In this document: positions 1-7,477 of the stretch, piece after piece
Layout: every line of letters begins with the position of its first letter
How positions within the stretch are numbered: the first letter of the stretch is position 1
Position numbers and translations under genes: made by a program
Assembly (NCBI RefSeq): GCF_000741715.1
Contig: NZ_JGZN01000016.1
Span: 92,476 to 156,475, forward strand
DNA: 64,000 bases
DNA from: Bifidobacterium saguini DSM 23967
Lineage (GTDB): Bacteria; Actinomycetota; Actinomycetes; Actinomycetales; Bifidobacteriaceae
Direction: 5' to 3'
Notes under the pieces: model-generated
Database searches by the model: none
What the model was told of the DNA's origin: nothing
The model's input: only the letters and a program-made list of their open reading frames with translations

Positions 1-2
1 CG

Positions 3-50
3 TGTCGGAGCTGTTCTGTGGTTGAGGGGGGGGGGGAAGCAGCTCCGACA
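3..50. repeat. 11-bp inverted repeat enclosing a G11 tract
   Basis: TGTCGGAGCTG at 3-13 pairs perfectly with CAGCTCCGACA at 40-50. The loop holds an uninterrupted run of 11 G at 26-36. It lies just downstream of the minus-strand endonuclease gene that ends at 58, so it could act as its terminator, although no U-tract follows. The long homopolymer is expected to be slippage-prone. Confidence 0.7.
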
Positions 51-57
51 TGGGATT

Positions 58-987
58 CTATTGTTTGGTGTTTAGTGCGTAATCCGTGAGTTCTTGCAGG
101 CTTGCCGACCAGAAGATGGCGACTCCGGCCTGTTGTGCTGATAGAAGATTATCCACGGCGAACACGCCTTGGAGCACACATCCGCCCACGATTCCATTGC
201 TGCCGAACATGTTGTTCCATTTGACGATCTTGTCTACGGTCTCATGGTTTAGTCTCTTGTAGGAGTTCACGGCGGTGTTCGAGCCCTTGCACTCCAATGC
301 CATGATTCGGCCGTCATACAGACCGAAGACGACATCGGCCTTGACACCGTCAATGGACGTTTCCTTGTGGAACACCTCTCCCGGCTTCGGTCCCTGGGTG
401 ATCATCCGGAAGTCATGGGCTTTGACCATTGTGAATCCGGCGTCGCGAATCAGAGCTTCTCGTACCGCTTCTTCCTGCGTGTGCGATTGTCTGTTACGCA
501 GCATCGTCTTGGTTTTCTGATCGGCCACCAGCGCCGCCACTGCATGTTTCGCCGCGTTCAAGTCGCTATCCGTCGGGGCTGCTCCTCTATCGAACCATGG
601 AAAGATCCGCGTGTTCAGATTGCGGAGAAGATACTCCATGGCCAGAGCCGCATTTTCGGGTTGGCTGAGTTTGCTTCTCGCGTCCGTATTCGTTGCCGAG
701 AGTTTCTTGAAATCGTCGGCGCTGAGCGTCGGTCGTTCCATGTAGCGCAGGGTGTCCAGATACCCGTCACCGAATAATCGCGCCGCCATGCTTTCAAAGT
801 CCTGCAACTGGTTGGTGGATGCGAGAATGTGTTCTATTTCGTCATACGCATGGTCGAATACGGAATTGTAGTAATCGGCGATGTCGGATTCCGCCTCGGT
901 GCGCGTTCGTTTGAAATGATCGCCCGCAAGGGATGCTGCTTCTTCAAGCTCCTCGCGCGTGAATTTCTTTGGTTTGTTGAACAGCAT
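58..987 (-). CDS. XamI-family type II restriction endonuclease
   Basis: The 309-residue protein resembles XamI-type restriction enzymes, which cleave DNA that the partner methylase has not protected. A PD-(D/E)XK-like core is visible near residues 215-232: an Asp in KADVVFG followed by the strand LECKG. The ATG at 987 is preferred over an upstream in-frame ATG because GGAGGC sits 6 bases before it, inside the 3' end of the methylase gene, whose stop is at 990. The two genes are therefore nearly contiguous and probably translationally coupled, with methylase made first. XamI is a SalI isoschizomer (GTCGAC); the specificity here is inferred from family only. Confidence 0.8.
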   Translation of the reverse strand: MLFNKPKKFTREELEEAASLAGDHFKRTRTEAESDIADYYNSVFDHAYDEIEHILASTNQLQDFESMAARLFGDGYLDTLRYMERPTLSADDFKKLSATNTDARSKLSQPENAALAMEYLLRNLNTRIFPWFDRGAAPTDSDLNAAKHAVAALVADQKTKTMLRNRQSHTQEEAVREALIRDAGFTMVKAHDFRMITQGPKPGEVFHKETSIDGVKADVVFGLYDGRIMALECKGSNTAVNSYKRLNHETVDKIVKWNNMFGSNGIVGGCVLQGVFAVDNLLSAQQAGVAIFWSASLQELTDYALNTKQ

Positions 988-989
988 GC

Positions 990-2534
990 TTATGCCTCCA
1001 ATTCCTCCAATGCCGGAACCATGATGGATTCCGCTTCTCGTGGCTCGAATTTGACCAGGCCTCCGCAATAGGTTCGACCCGAAGCGGTATCGACCGACTC
1101 GTTCAGGAAGGAAGTGAGTCTATCGATGGCTTTTGGTGTCATATCCACTTTGGGATACAGGCCGTGCACGACGTTCAGCATGGGCAGTTTCTGGCGGTTC
1201 ACCACAAAAGTGGGCTTTCCACGGCCCATGTATGTCATGAGTATGGCTGGGGGTTGAGGTGGGCGGATGGACCACCACCTGCGCCTGTGTCGGGCCACGT
1301 ATCCGGCATCGACTCCGTAGGATTCTCCTTGCTTGATGATGCGCATTGCCGCTTCGTAGGAGTTGCCCGCCAAGCCATTGGTGTCTTCAGGCAGGACGAT
1401 CAGACGGCTGAGTGATTCCGGGGAGGACTGGGCCACGCATTCTCCCATGATTTCCTTGGCGTGGGATACCACGGGAACGGTGAGTTCCTCGGGGATGCCG
1501 TCCAGGGCCGGGCCTTTGCGAACCCAGAACCCGTTGTTGCCGGTGACTACGCCTCGATGGACGCGTGCGATGGTTCCCAGCGGAACCATGCCGCCGGATC
1601 GCGCCCCGGAATCATGGCGCGTATTCGACTGTTTGGATTCGACCAGCTGTGTCCATCGTCCACTGTTTCGGAAATCCGAAAGAGGCATGATTTTCCCATC
1701 GCCGTCGGAAGATCGAACGTGGACCTTGTCGGCGTGCCCTCCGAATCCGATGATGACCGCTGTGGTATCCGCCGTCTCGAACACTTGACTGGTTCTGTCG
1801 AAGAGTCGCAGTTCATCCAGCCCGAGCCTGTCCGCCAATAGTTCACGGGCGAAGACTCCGTAATTGACGTCCATCCATTCGGAACTGGTCACAAGCACAC
1901 CGTAATCGCCGGCTTGCCACTGGCGGGCGATGGCGGCGAGGAAATGCACATGGAGGCCGGCAAGGCCGCTGGCCTTCAATCCCAGTTGTTCGGCAACGGT
2001 TTTGAACCGTTTCTTGGCCTCGGGGGCGATGTCATGATGTCTGACGTAGGGTGGATTGCCGATCCATAGAACGGGTCCGTCGTCGGGGCGTTCTATCTCA
2101 TACTCCGTGAAATCGGCCTGAACGACTTCGATCCTTGCAGACAGGCCGGAGGCGGCGACGTTGGCCCTGCACATGGAGACCGCCTCCCGTGAATTATCCA
2201 AGGCCAATACTTTGGAATCCGGGAACGCCGTCGCACAGGCCAATGAGTATCTTCCGCTGCCGCATCCGCAATCGACTATCAGGGAGGGTTGTATGCGTTT
2301 AAGCGCCATATCGACCATTTCCTCGATGATGGGTCGTGGCGTATATGTGCTGCCGCTTGCCCTGCGCTCCTCGGCGGTGTTGCAAATCATGTAGGCGTCG
2401 CCGAGCAAGTCCCTGCCGACCGCAAGGGCGGCGGACAGTTCGTCCGCTGGAACGGCCCCTGAAAGAATGGATTCGGCGGCTCGAAGAATATCCTCGTTGC
2501 TGCTCATGCTCGTTTTCGCAAGGGAAGCACTCAT
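990..2534 (-). CDS. N6-adenine DNA methyltransferase of the XamI-like R-M system
   Basis: A 514-residue class I methyltransferase. Motif I (VDCGCGSG) lies near residue 85 and the catalytic motif IV NPPYVRH near residue 160, followed by a long C-terminal target-recognition part. This is the gamma-type organisation of Eco57I/XamI-like methylases. It would methylate adenine in the site cut by the downstream enzyme. The ATG at 2534 overlaps the stop of the RHH gene as ATGA, so regulator, methylase and nuclease form one tightly coupled operon read leftward. Confidence 0.85.
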   Translation of the reverse strand: MSASLAKTSMSSNEDILRAAESILSGAVPADELSAALAVGRDLLGDAYMICNTAEERRASGSTYTPRPIIEEMVDMALKRIQPSLIVDCGCGSGRYSLACATAFPDSKVLALDNSREAVSMCRANVAASGLSARIEVVQADFTEYEIERPDDGPVLWIGNPPYVRHHDIAPEAKKRFKTVAEQLGLKASGLAGLHVHFLAAIARQWQAGDYGVLVTSSEWMDVNYGVFARELLADRLGLDELRLFDRTSQVFETADTTAVIIGFGGHADKVHVRSSDGDGKIMPLSDFRNSGRWTQLVESKQSNTRHDSGARSGGMVPLGTIARVHRGVVTGNNGFWVRKGPALDGIPEELTVPVVSHAKEIMGECVAQSSPESLSRLIVLPEDTNGLAGNSYEAAMRIIKQGESYGVDAGYVARHRRRWWSIRPPQPPAILMTYMGRGKPTFVVNRQKLPMLNVVHGLYPKVDMTPKAIDRLTSFLNESVDTASGRTYCGGLVKFEPREAESIMVPALEELEA

Positions 2535-2707
2535 TGGCGAGCCTCCTTGTTCCTCACGTCGAACGGCAGACCGTTCTCCCTTACCACCGCTTTGAGGAAG
2601 ATGGTGACGGCTCCGGTCATGTTCAATCCCAATGGTTCGAGCACCTTCATGGCCTCGTCCTTCAATTCTGGGTCGAGGCGCATGGTGGTGGTTGGAGTGT
2701 TCGCCAT
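2531..2707 (-). CDS. RelB/DinJ-like ribbon-helix-helix protein (probable R-M regulator)
   Basis: A 58-residue protein starting MANTPTTTMRLDPELKDEA, with the N-terminal strand and two helices of RHH antitoxins of the DinJ/RelB type. The start was chosen for its strong GGAAGGAGAG site; a longer reading adds 22 residues without a good site. No toxin gene is adjacent. Instead the next gene is a methylase overlapping by ATGA. The first 49 residues are identical to the protein at 35919-36095, while the DNA differs at many silent positions. I infer a role as transcriptional regulator of the R-M operon rather than as an antitoxin. Confidence 0.75.
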   Translation of the reverse strand: MANTPTTTMRLDPELKDEAMKVLEPLGLNMTGAVTIFLKAVVRENGLPFDVRNKEARQ

Positions 2708-2762
2708 GCCCGTCTCTCCTTCCTGTGCGACGTCGCCGATATGTACAGCGCTCTTGCAGCCG

Positions 2763-2786
2763 CTATACAGCATCCGCGAGCCTCAT
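2763..2786 (-). pseudogene. Remnant of an IS1595-family transposase gene (7 codons left)
   Basis: On the minus strand the sequence reads Met-Arg-Leu-Ala-Asp-Ala-Val-stop. The intact transposase at 36150-37166 starts Met-Arg-Leu-Thr-Asp-Ala-Val. The flanking DNA on both sides (operator-like repeat upstream, approach to the RHH gene downstream) also matches the intact locus. This looks like an internal deletion that removed nearly the whole transposase but kept its promoter and leader. Confidence 0.65.
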
Positions 2787-2797
2787 AGCCTTCACTG

Positions 2798-2832
2798 CCA
2801 ATAATGTAATCTCACTGTAGTTACAGTATTGG
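2798..2832. promoter_or_regulatory. Operator-like inverted repeat upstream of the RHH/R-M operon
   Basis: CCAATAATGTA and TACAGTATTGG form an 11-bp inverted repeat with one mismatch and a 13-bp spacer. The same arrangement lies at 37178-37212 upstream of the second RHH locus. RHH proteins usually bind such symmetric sites, so this is a candidate autoregulatory operator. Confidence 0.5.
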
Positions 2833-3028
2833 ACGTGCGTCCCATGATCACGGCGCTTCCGGTTCGACGGAGGCTTTTCATCCTCCTTTCTCGTCTGCGC
2901 GATGGATGATCCGTCTGGTGGGATCACGGTTTTCTTTGCATGTGTGTTCGCCGTGCCTGGCTCTCTTTTCCGTCGTGTGGGTCTCGTTATCGTTTTTGTT
3001 TCCGTCCGGGCCGGTGTGACTTGCTGGA

Positions 3029-4489
3029 ATGTGTTCATGTTTCACTGCCGGGGATGGTGGTTTCGTGGCGGACGATGGTTCCGATAAGGGCAAGGGCGGT
3101 TTGGCGGCGAAGGCTGCCGTGGTGTTGGGCGGCGGCGTGGTCGCGTTGCTTGTCGCGGCGGTCGTTGTCCTGGTTTGTTTGGTGGTGTTAATCGTTGCGG
3201 TTCTCCAGTCCGATTATGGTTGGGCGAATTGCACGGCCGGCGGCACGTCATGGGTCGAGTGGGCGAAGAGCATCGCCAAGGATGATTCGCATGGTTATTC
3301 CCAACGTCGGCGTGATGGTAATCCGGATTACGATTGCTCCAGTCTGGTCTGGTATGCGTTGAGGAACGCCGGTTTTGATGTGGGTTCCGTTGCGTTCGCC
3401 ACGGGAGGTATGGATTCCATGCTCACGAAGGCCGGGTTCACGCGAATGGATTATAAGGACGTCTCTTCGTTGCAGACCGGTGACATCGTGTGGGCCACCG
3501 GGCATACGGAGATCTATGTGGGTGATGGCATGTTCGTCGGCGCGCATCATGACGAGAACGGTGGTATCGAGGGTTCCGAGGCCGGTGATCAGACCGGTGA
3601 TGAGATCAGTGTGACCGCTTCTCTCTCGGCCGCGTATTCGCGTGTCTATAGGGCTCCTTCCGGCGCGGGGACCCAGGCGGTTTCGGGTGGAACGTCGGAT
3701 TCCGGCTGGGAGGGCATGACCGTGGCGGATGCCCGTAGCAGGTGGAAGGATGTGGATTATACGGTGTGCGACTCGTATCCGCCGGGCCAGTGCACGTGGG
3801 GTGCGTGCGTGCGCGCCTATCATCTGGGTTGGAAGCAGATCGGCAGGCATTGGGGCAATGGCGGTGATTGGGCGAGGTCGGCTGCTGCTGCCGGCTATCA
3901 GGTGACGTCCACGGCTCCCGTTGCCGGTGCTATCGCGAGTTTCCCTCCTGGTGTGCAGGGTGCCGCCGCCGTGTACGGGCATGTCGCCGTGGTCGAGTCC
4001 GTGGACACGGCTGCCGGCAAGGTGACCATCAGCGAGATGAACGTGAAGGGCGCTTTGTATTCGAAGCGTGTGCTGCCGATCGTTTCGGGCGCTTCGTACA
4101 TCCTTCCGAAGGATGTCATCTCCGGCGCGGCATCCTCCGCCACGTGCACGGCGAACGAGTCCGACGGTGACAGGGCTTCGGTCGAGGACGCCAAGAGCAT
4201 AGCCCGTCGTAAGGTCAAGGAGCATGGCTGGGATGACACCCAGGCCGAATGCCTGGTGGAGCTTTGGGATCACGAGTCCGGTTGGAGGTGGGATGCCGAG
4301 AATCCGTCATCGGGCGCGTATGGCATTCCGCAGGCGTTGCCGGGCAGCAAGATGGCGTCTTCCGGCCAGGATTGGAAGACGAACGCGGCCACGCAGATCG
4401 ACTGGGGTTTGCAGTACATCCAGCAGCGGTATCAGACTCCTTGCGGGGCATGGGGCGTCTGGCAGTCCCGGAGCCCTCATTGGTACTGA
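3029..4489 (+). CDS. Three-domain peptidoglycan hydrolase of the conjugation apparatus (NlpC/P60 + CHAP + lysozyme-like)
   Basis: One transmembrane segment near residues 25-60 anchors the protein, leaving the rest outside. The first module is NlpC/P60-like (YDCSSLVWYALRNAG, then GHTEIYVG with the catalytic His). The second is CHAP (PGQCTWGACVRAY, then YGHVAVVESV). The C-terminus (ECLVELWDHESGWRWDAENP, then GAYGIPQALPGSK) resembles lytic transglycosylase-like surface proteins. It would locally open the wall for the transfer channel, the VirB1 job. A GTG at 3065 (GGGGATGG upstream) is an alternative start. A membrane-gene cluster follows. Confidence 0.85.
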   Translation: MCSCFTAGDGGFVADDGSDKGKGGLAAKAAVVLGGGVVALLVAAVVVLVCLVVLIVAVLQSDYGWANCTAGGTSWVEWAKSIAKDDSHGYSQRRRDGNPDYDCSSLVWYALRNAGFDVGSVAFATGGMDSMLTKAGFTRMDYKDVSSLQTGDIVWATGHTEIYVGDGMFVGAHHDENGGIEGSEAGDQTGDEISVTASLSAAYSRVYRAPSGAGTQAVSGGTSDSGWEGMTVADARSRWKDVDYTVCDSYPPGQCTWGACVRAYHLGWKQIGRHWGNGGDWARSAAAAGYQVTSTAPVAGAIASFPPGVQGAAAVYGHVAVVESVDTAAGKVTISEMNVKGALYSKRVLPIVSGASYILPKDVISGAASSATCTANESDGDRASVEDAKSIARRKVKEHGWDDTQAECLVELWDHESGWRWDAENPSSGAYGIPQALPGSKMASSGQDWKTNAATQIDWGLQYIQQRYQTPCGAWGVWQSRSPHWY

Positions 4490-4656
4490 CCTTTTGTTTC
4501 GAGCCGGTCGTGGCCTCGATGGGATGCCGTGACTCGTGACGATTTCTTCAGACCTGTTTCGGTCGTGTTATCGGCCGTTTGATGGGTGGATGGTTTGGAA
4601 CGGAGCTATCAATACTCTCTCTGCAATAATCTCCCTCCGTTTCCCTCTGTCGGTGG

Positions 4657-4692
4657 CGCCCGTCATCCCGTTGGTTTCCGGGATGGCGGGCG
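4657..4692. repeat. 14-bp hairpin in intergenic region
   Basis: CGCCCGTCATCCCG at 4657-4670 and CGGGATGGCGGGCG at 4679-4692 pair with a single A/G difference (a G-U pair in RNA) around an 8-base loop. It lies 170 bases beyond the hydrolase stop and just before a second, longer palindrome. It could terminate or attenuate transcription; no T-run follows. Confidence 0.6.
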
Positions 4693-4710
4693 TTCGCCTT
4701 TCCCGGGGTT

Positions 4711-4751
4711 CGCATTATCAGGTGCGACATGATGTCGCACCTGATAATGCG
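4711..4751. repeat. Perfect 20-bp palindrome (41 bp in all)
   Basis: CGCATTATCAGGTGCGACAT at 4711-4730 is exactly repeated in inverse orientation at 4732-4751 around one central base. It lies in the 366-base gap between the hydrolase (ends 4489) and the next gene (starts 4856); apart from the neighbouring hairpin I see nothing else in that gap. No T-run follows, so simple termination is not obvious. Confidence 0.85.
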
Positions 4752-4855
4752 CGTGTTCTCGGTTCGTATGGTTTCCGTTATCCGTCTGGTTTCCTGTTTC
4801 GGCCGTGTGGTGTGCCGGGATGTGTTTCCGTTTCGAGATGATGGGAGGCTGGGTC

Positions 4856-5488
4856 ATGGGTGGCATGGCTGTGGTTGTGTTGGCTGATGAGCGGTTGAAG
4901 GGGCTGGTCCCCGATCCCGGGTGGGATGTGCAGGGTGTGAGGGATTTCGTTGGCGGCGTGATCGCGGTCTGCCTGTATCTCGCGGTGGCGATGGTGATCA
5001 TCGGCATTCTGACCCTGCTTCCCGGGTTGATTACGAACAATATGATGGAGCGTGCGTTTTCGTGGAAGCGGCTGCTGTGCGCGGTGATGATTCCGATGAC
5101 GATAGGAGCGGCCACGTCGGGGTTGTCCTGGTCGTATCTTTCGTTCGGTTCCGATGGTTTGGAGGCGAATTCCTCATATCAGCGGGAATCGGGTTCTCCG
5201 GACTGGTCCGGGGTCGATGCGAAGTCTGAGTCGAGGAGCGATGATCTTTCCGGCCTGGTGTCCCAGTTGGGTCAGGATATCGCTGATCGGATCGGCAAGG
5301 CTGCCGGCAGCGCGGTGTCGAAGGCGTTGGAGGCTGGCAGCGGTCTTTGGGATTTCCTGTCGGGCGGTGACGGCCAGGGCAATGTATTCGAGAAGATCGG
5401 TGACGGGCTGAGTGGCTTGTATTCGTGGCTTACGGGTTCCGGGTATGCCGTTATCGCTATCGGGTACGGGCCTCCGCTGGTGTTGTGA
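4856..5488 (+). CDS. Membrane protein of the conjugation gene cluster
   Basis: A 210-residue protein starting MGGMAVVVLADERLKGL. It has hydrophobic segments near residues 30-60 and 75-100, a Ser/Gly-rich soluble stretch, and a hydrophobic C-terminus. GGGAGG lies about 9 bases before the ATG at 4856, favouring it over upstream starts. No family recognised. Its place before a small pilin-size membrane protein and a VirB6-like protein suggests a structural part of the channel. Confidence 0.65.
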   Translation: MGGMAVVVLADERLKGLVPDPGWDVQGVRDFVGGVIAVCLYLAVAMVIIGILTLLPGLITNNMMERAFSWKRLLCAVMIPMTIGAATSGLSWSYLSFGSDGLEANSSYQRESGSPDWSGVDAKSESRSDDLSGLVSQLGQDIADRIGKAAGSAVSKALEAGSGLWDFLSGGDGQGNVFEKIGDGLSGLYSWLTGSGYAVIAIGYGPPLVL

Positions 5489-5506
5489 GGGTGAAAGGAG
5501 GGCGAT

Positions 5507-5836
5507 ATGTCAATTCACCCAAACAATGCGACCGGTCTTATCCTCGCCCTGGAGGATGGGGATCTGTCCAGCTTCAGTGTGGCGCCGAACTATGATTTCT
5601 TCCCGTTCCTTGATCTGGTGAGGAACATCGTGGGAGGCCTGTGGGCTGTGGGCCTGTATGCGGCCGTGGGCGCGTGGATCGTCAGCGCGGTCGCGTGGAT
5701 CATTTCGAAGGCGATCGGCAATAGTGCGATGCAGCAGTATTCCGGCATCGTGTTCGTGTGGATCGCGTTGGGCACGATGCTGCTTGGTTCGGCCATGGCG
5801 ATCGTGAAGTTCTTCGCCACGCAGGCCTTGTTCTGA
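5507..5836 (+). CDS. Small membrane protein (TrbC/VirB2-like size), transfer cluster
   Basis: 109 residues behind a perfect GAAAGGAGG site. There are two to three hydrophobic helices (around residues 35-62 and 70-105) and a charged N-terminus without a cleavable signal peptide. Small two-helix proteins before VirB6 and VirB4 homologues are often VirB2/TrbC-like subunits or membrane scaffold proteins. I see no diagnostic motif, so the role is inferred from size and position. Confidence 0.65.
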   Translation: MSIHPNNATGLILALEDGDLSSFSVAPNYDFFPFLDLVRNIVGGLWAVGLYAAVGAWIVSAVAWIISKAIGNSAMQQYSGIVFVWIALGTMLLGSAMAIVKFFATQALF

Positions 5837-5957
5837 CGTTTCACGCGGCGTCCCCGTGCTGCTTGTCTCCGGGGTTCCTCGTTCCGGGCCGTCGCCGTAT
5901 TCACGCGGCGGCGGCCTTCCCTTTTCCGTTCCTGTTTTGCTTGTGGGGAGGCCTGCG

Positions 5958-7376
5958 TTGGGTGAGATAGTCGAGGCCGTGCTGGATCAGCTGATCCCGT
6001 GGATGCTGGATCCGATGGGCGTCTCGTTGAGGGGCATGATGGTCGGCGCGTTCACGCAGAACGCGGCCGGCATCAGCGTTTCCGAGTGGAACGTGGCGAT
6101 CACGGCCGCGAACCGCATCGGCTGGATCATGGGTTTCATCAACATGGCGGTATGCGTCGCGGGCGCGGTTCATGCGAGCATGAAGGCCAGTGTCGCGGAC
6201 GCGTTGAAGTCGTTCGCCATGAGCGTGCTTGCCTGGCCGTTGACCGCCATCTGCGTGAGTGTGATGATCACGGCGGAGGGTGTACTGAGCCTGATCACGG
6301 CGAAGATGCTGATGGTGGGCGCGGTCGATAATTCGGAGCGTGGCGCGGCTGATATCGCGTCGGCGTTTTTCAAGAAGATCCTTGATCAGGCGAACGTGCT
6401 GGGCACGTTCCTGATGCTGCTCGTGTATCTCGTTTTGTTCGTGGGCGTGTTCCTGTTGTGCTGCATGCTGGCCGCGAGGAGCCTGGTCCTGATCCTGCTG
6501 GCGGCGATCGCTCCTGTTCCCGTGATGCTGGGCGGCTGGAGCGCGACGAGGCCGGCCGCGCGTCGGTGGCTTTCGGCTGTGGTGGGCGTGCTACTTGCGA
6601 AACCGTTGGCTGCGTTGGTGATCGTCGTGGGTTCCGCGTTGATGACCAGGCAGACCACGTCCTCATTGCAGGATGGGAGTTTCTGGGATCTGTTCGTGGG
6701 TATCGCCTGCATTTTCATGGCGTGCTATTCACCGAAGCTGATCATGCCGGTGGTGCATTTCCTGGGTGATGATCGCAGCCAGAACATGCAGCAGGCCGCC
6801 AGTCAGACGGGGAAGAACGCCATCACGACCGCCGTCGCGATCACCAAGGATGTGGTCACCAAGGCCGCGACCATGGGTTCCGGTTTCGCTTCCGGCGGCG
6901 GGGCGCAGTTGGGTTCCGGCGCTCAGGCGGGATTGCATATGCTTTCCGGACAGTTCGGCCTGGCGGGTGCGAAGCTCGCCGATATGGCCAATGATTCCGG
7001 TGAAACCGTTTCCGGTTCCGATTCCGATAGCGGGTCCGCTGATTCGGGCTCCACGCCCGTCTCCCCTACGGCTTCCGTTCCGGTGGCGGATGATGCTTCT
7101 TCGGCTGATGTCCCGCAGCCGCCTTCCCCGGATGGTTCGCCGGTTCCGGTTCCGCCTGTGGATCGAACGGTGCCGGCTTCCGCTCCTTCGGGTGGTGACG
7201 GTGGTGATGGTGCGCGTGGCCGTGACGGTCGTGACGGGGTTGATGGTTCCGATGCCCGTGGCGGTGACGGCGGCATGGGCGGCGCCGGTTCTCCGGGTGT
7301 TCCGGGCGAGGCCGGCCGTGATGGCCTGGATGGCAGGGATGGAGCGGATTCGTCTCGAGGCCCTGTTCTGGCCTGA
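5958..7376 (+). CDS. VirB6/TrbL-like channel protein with collagen-like C-terminal tail
   Basis: About 472 residues. The start is probably TTG at 5958, with GGGGAGG 6 bases upstream; an in-frame ATG at 5856 lacks a site. The first 290 residues hold about six hydrophobic helices in a TrbL/VirB6 pattern, including IAPVPVMLGGWSATRPAARR between membrane helices. The rest is a Ser/Pro/Asp-rich linker ending in about 55 residues of Gly-X-Y repeats (GDGGDGARGRDGRDGVDG and similar). Collagen-like tails are not a usual VirB6 feature. It would form the inner part of the DNA channel. Confidence 0.75.
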   Translation: MGEIVEAVLDQLIPWMLDPMGVSLRGMMVGAFTQNAAGISVSEWNVAITAANRIGWIMGFINMAVCVAGAVHASMKASVADALKSFAMSVLAWPLTAICVSVMITAEGVLSLITAKMLMVGAVDNSERGAADIASAFFKKILDQANVLGTFLMLLVYLVLFVGVFLLCCMLAARSLVLILLAAIAPVPVMLGGWSATRPAARRWLSAVVGVLLAKPLAALVIVVGSALMTRQTTSSLQDGSFWDLFVGIACIFMACYSPKLIMPVVHFLGDDRSQNMQQAASQTGKNAITTAVAITKDVVTKAATMGSGFASGGGAQLGSGAQAGLHMLSGQFGLAGAKLADMANDSGETVSGSDSDSGSADSGSTPVSPTASVPVADDASSADVPQPPSPDGSPVPVPPVDRTVPASAPSGGDGGDGARGRDGRDGVDGSDARGGDGGMGGAGSPGVPGEAGRDGLDGRDGADSSRGPVLA

Positions 7377-7477
7377 CTACTGGTGTTATCCGCGGCCGGC
7401 GTGGGTGGTTTCCCCGTGCCGGCCGTGATGGTTCGCCGGCTGGTTTTCCGTTTTGCTTCTCTCTCTGGGGGTGTTGT

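Noticed and set aside
2708..2773. N-terminal extension of the first RHH protein to 80 residues
   Set aside because: No ribosome site before it, and the second copy is conserved only from MANTP.
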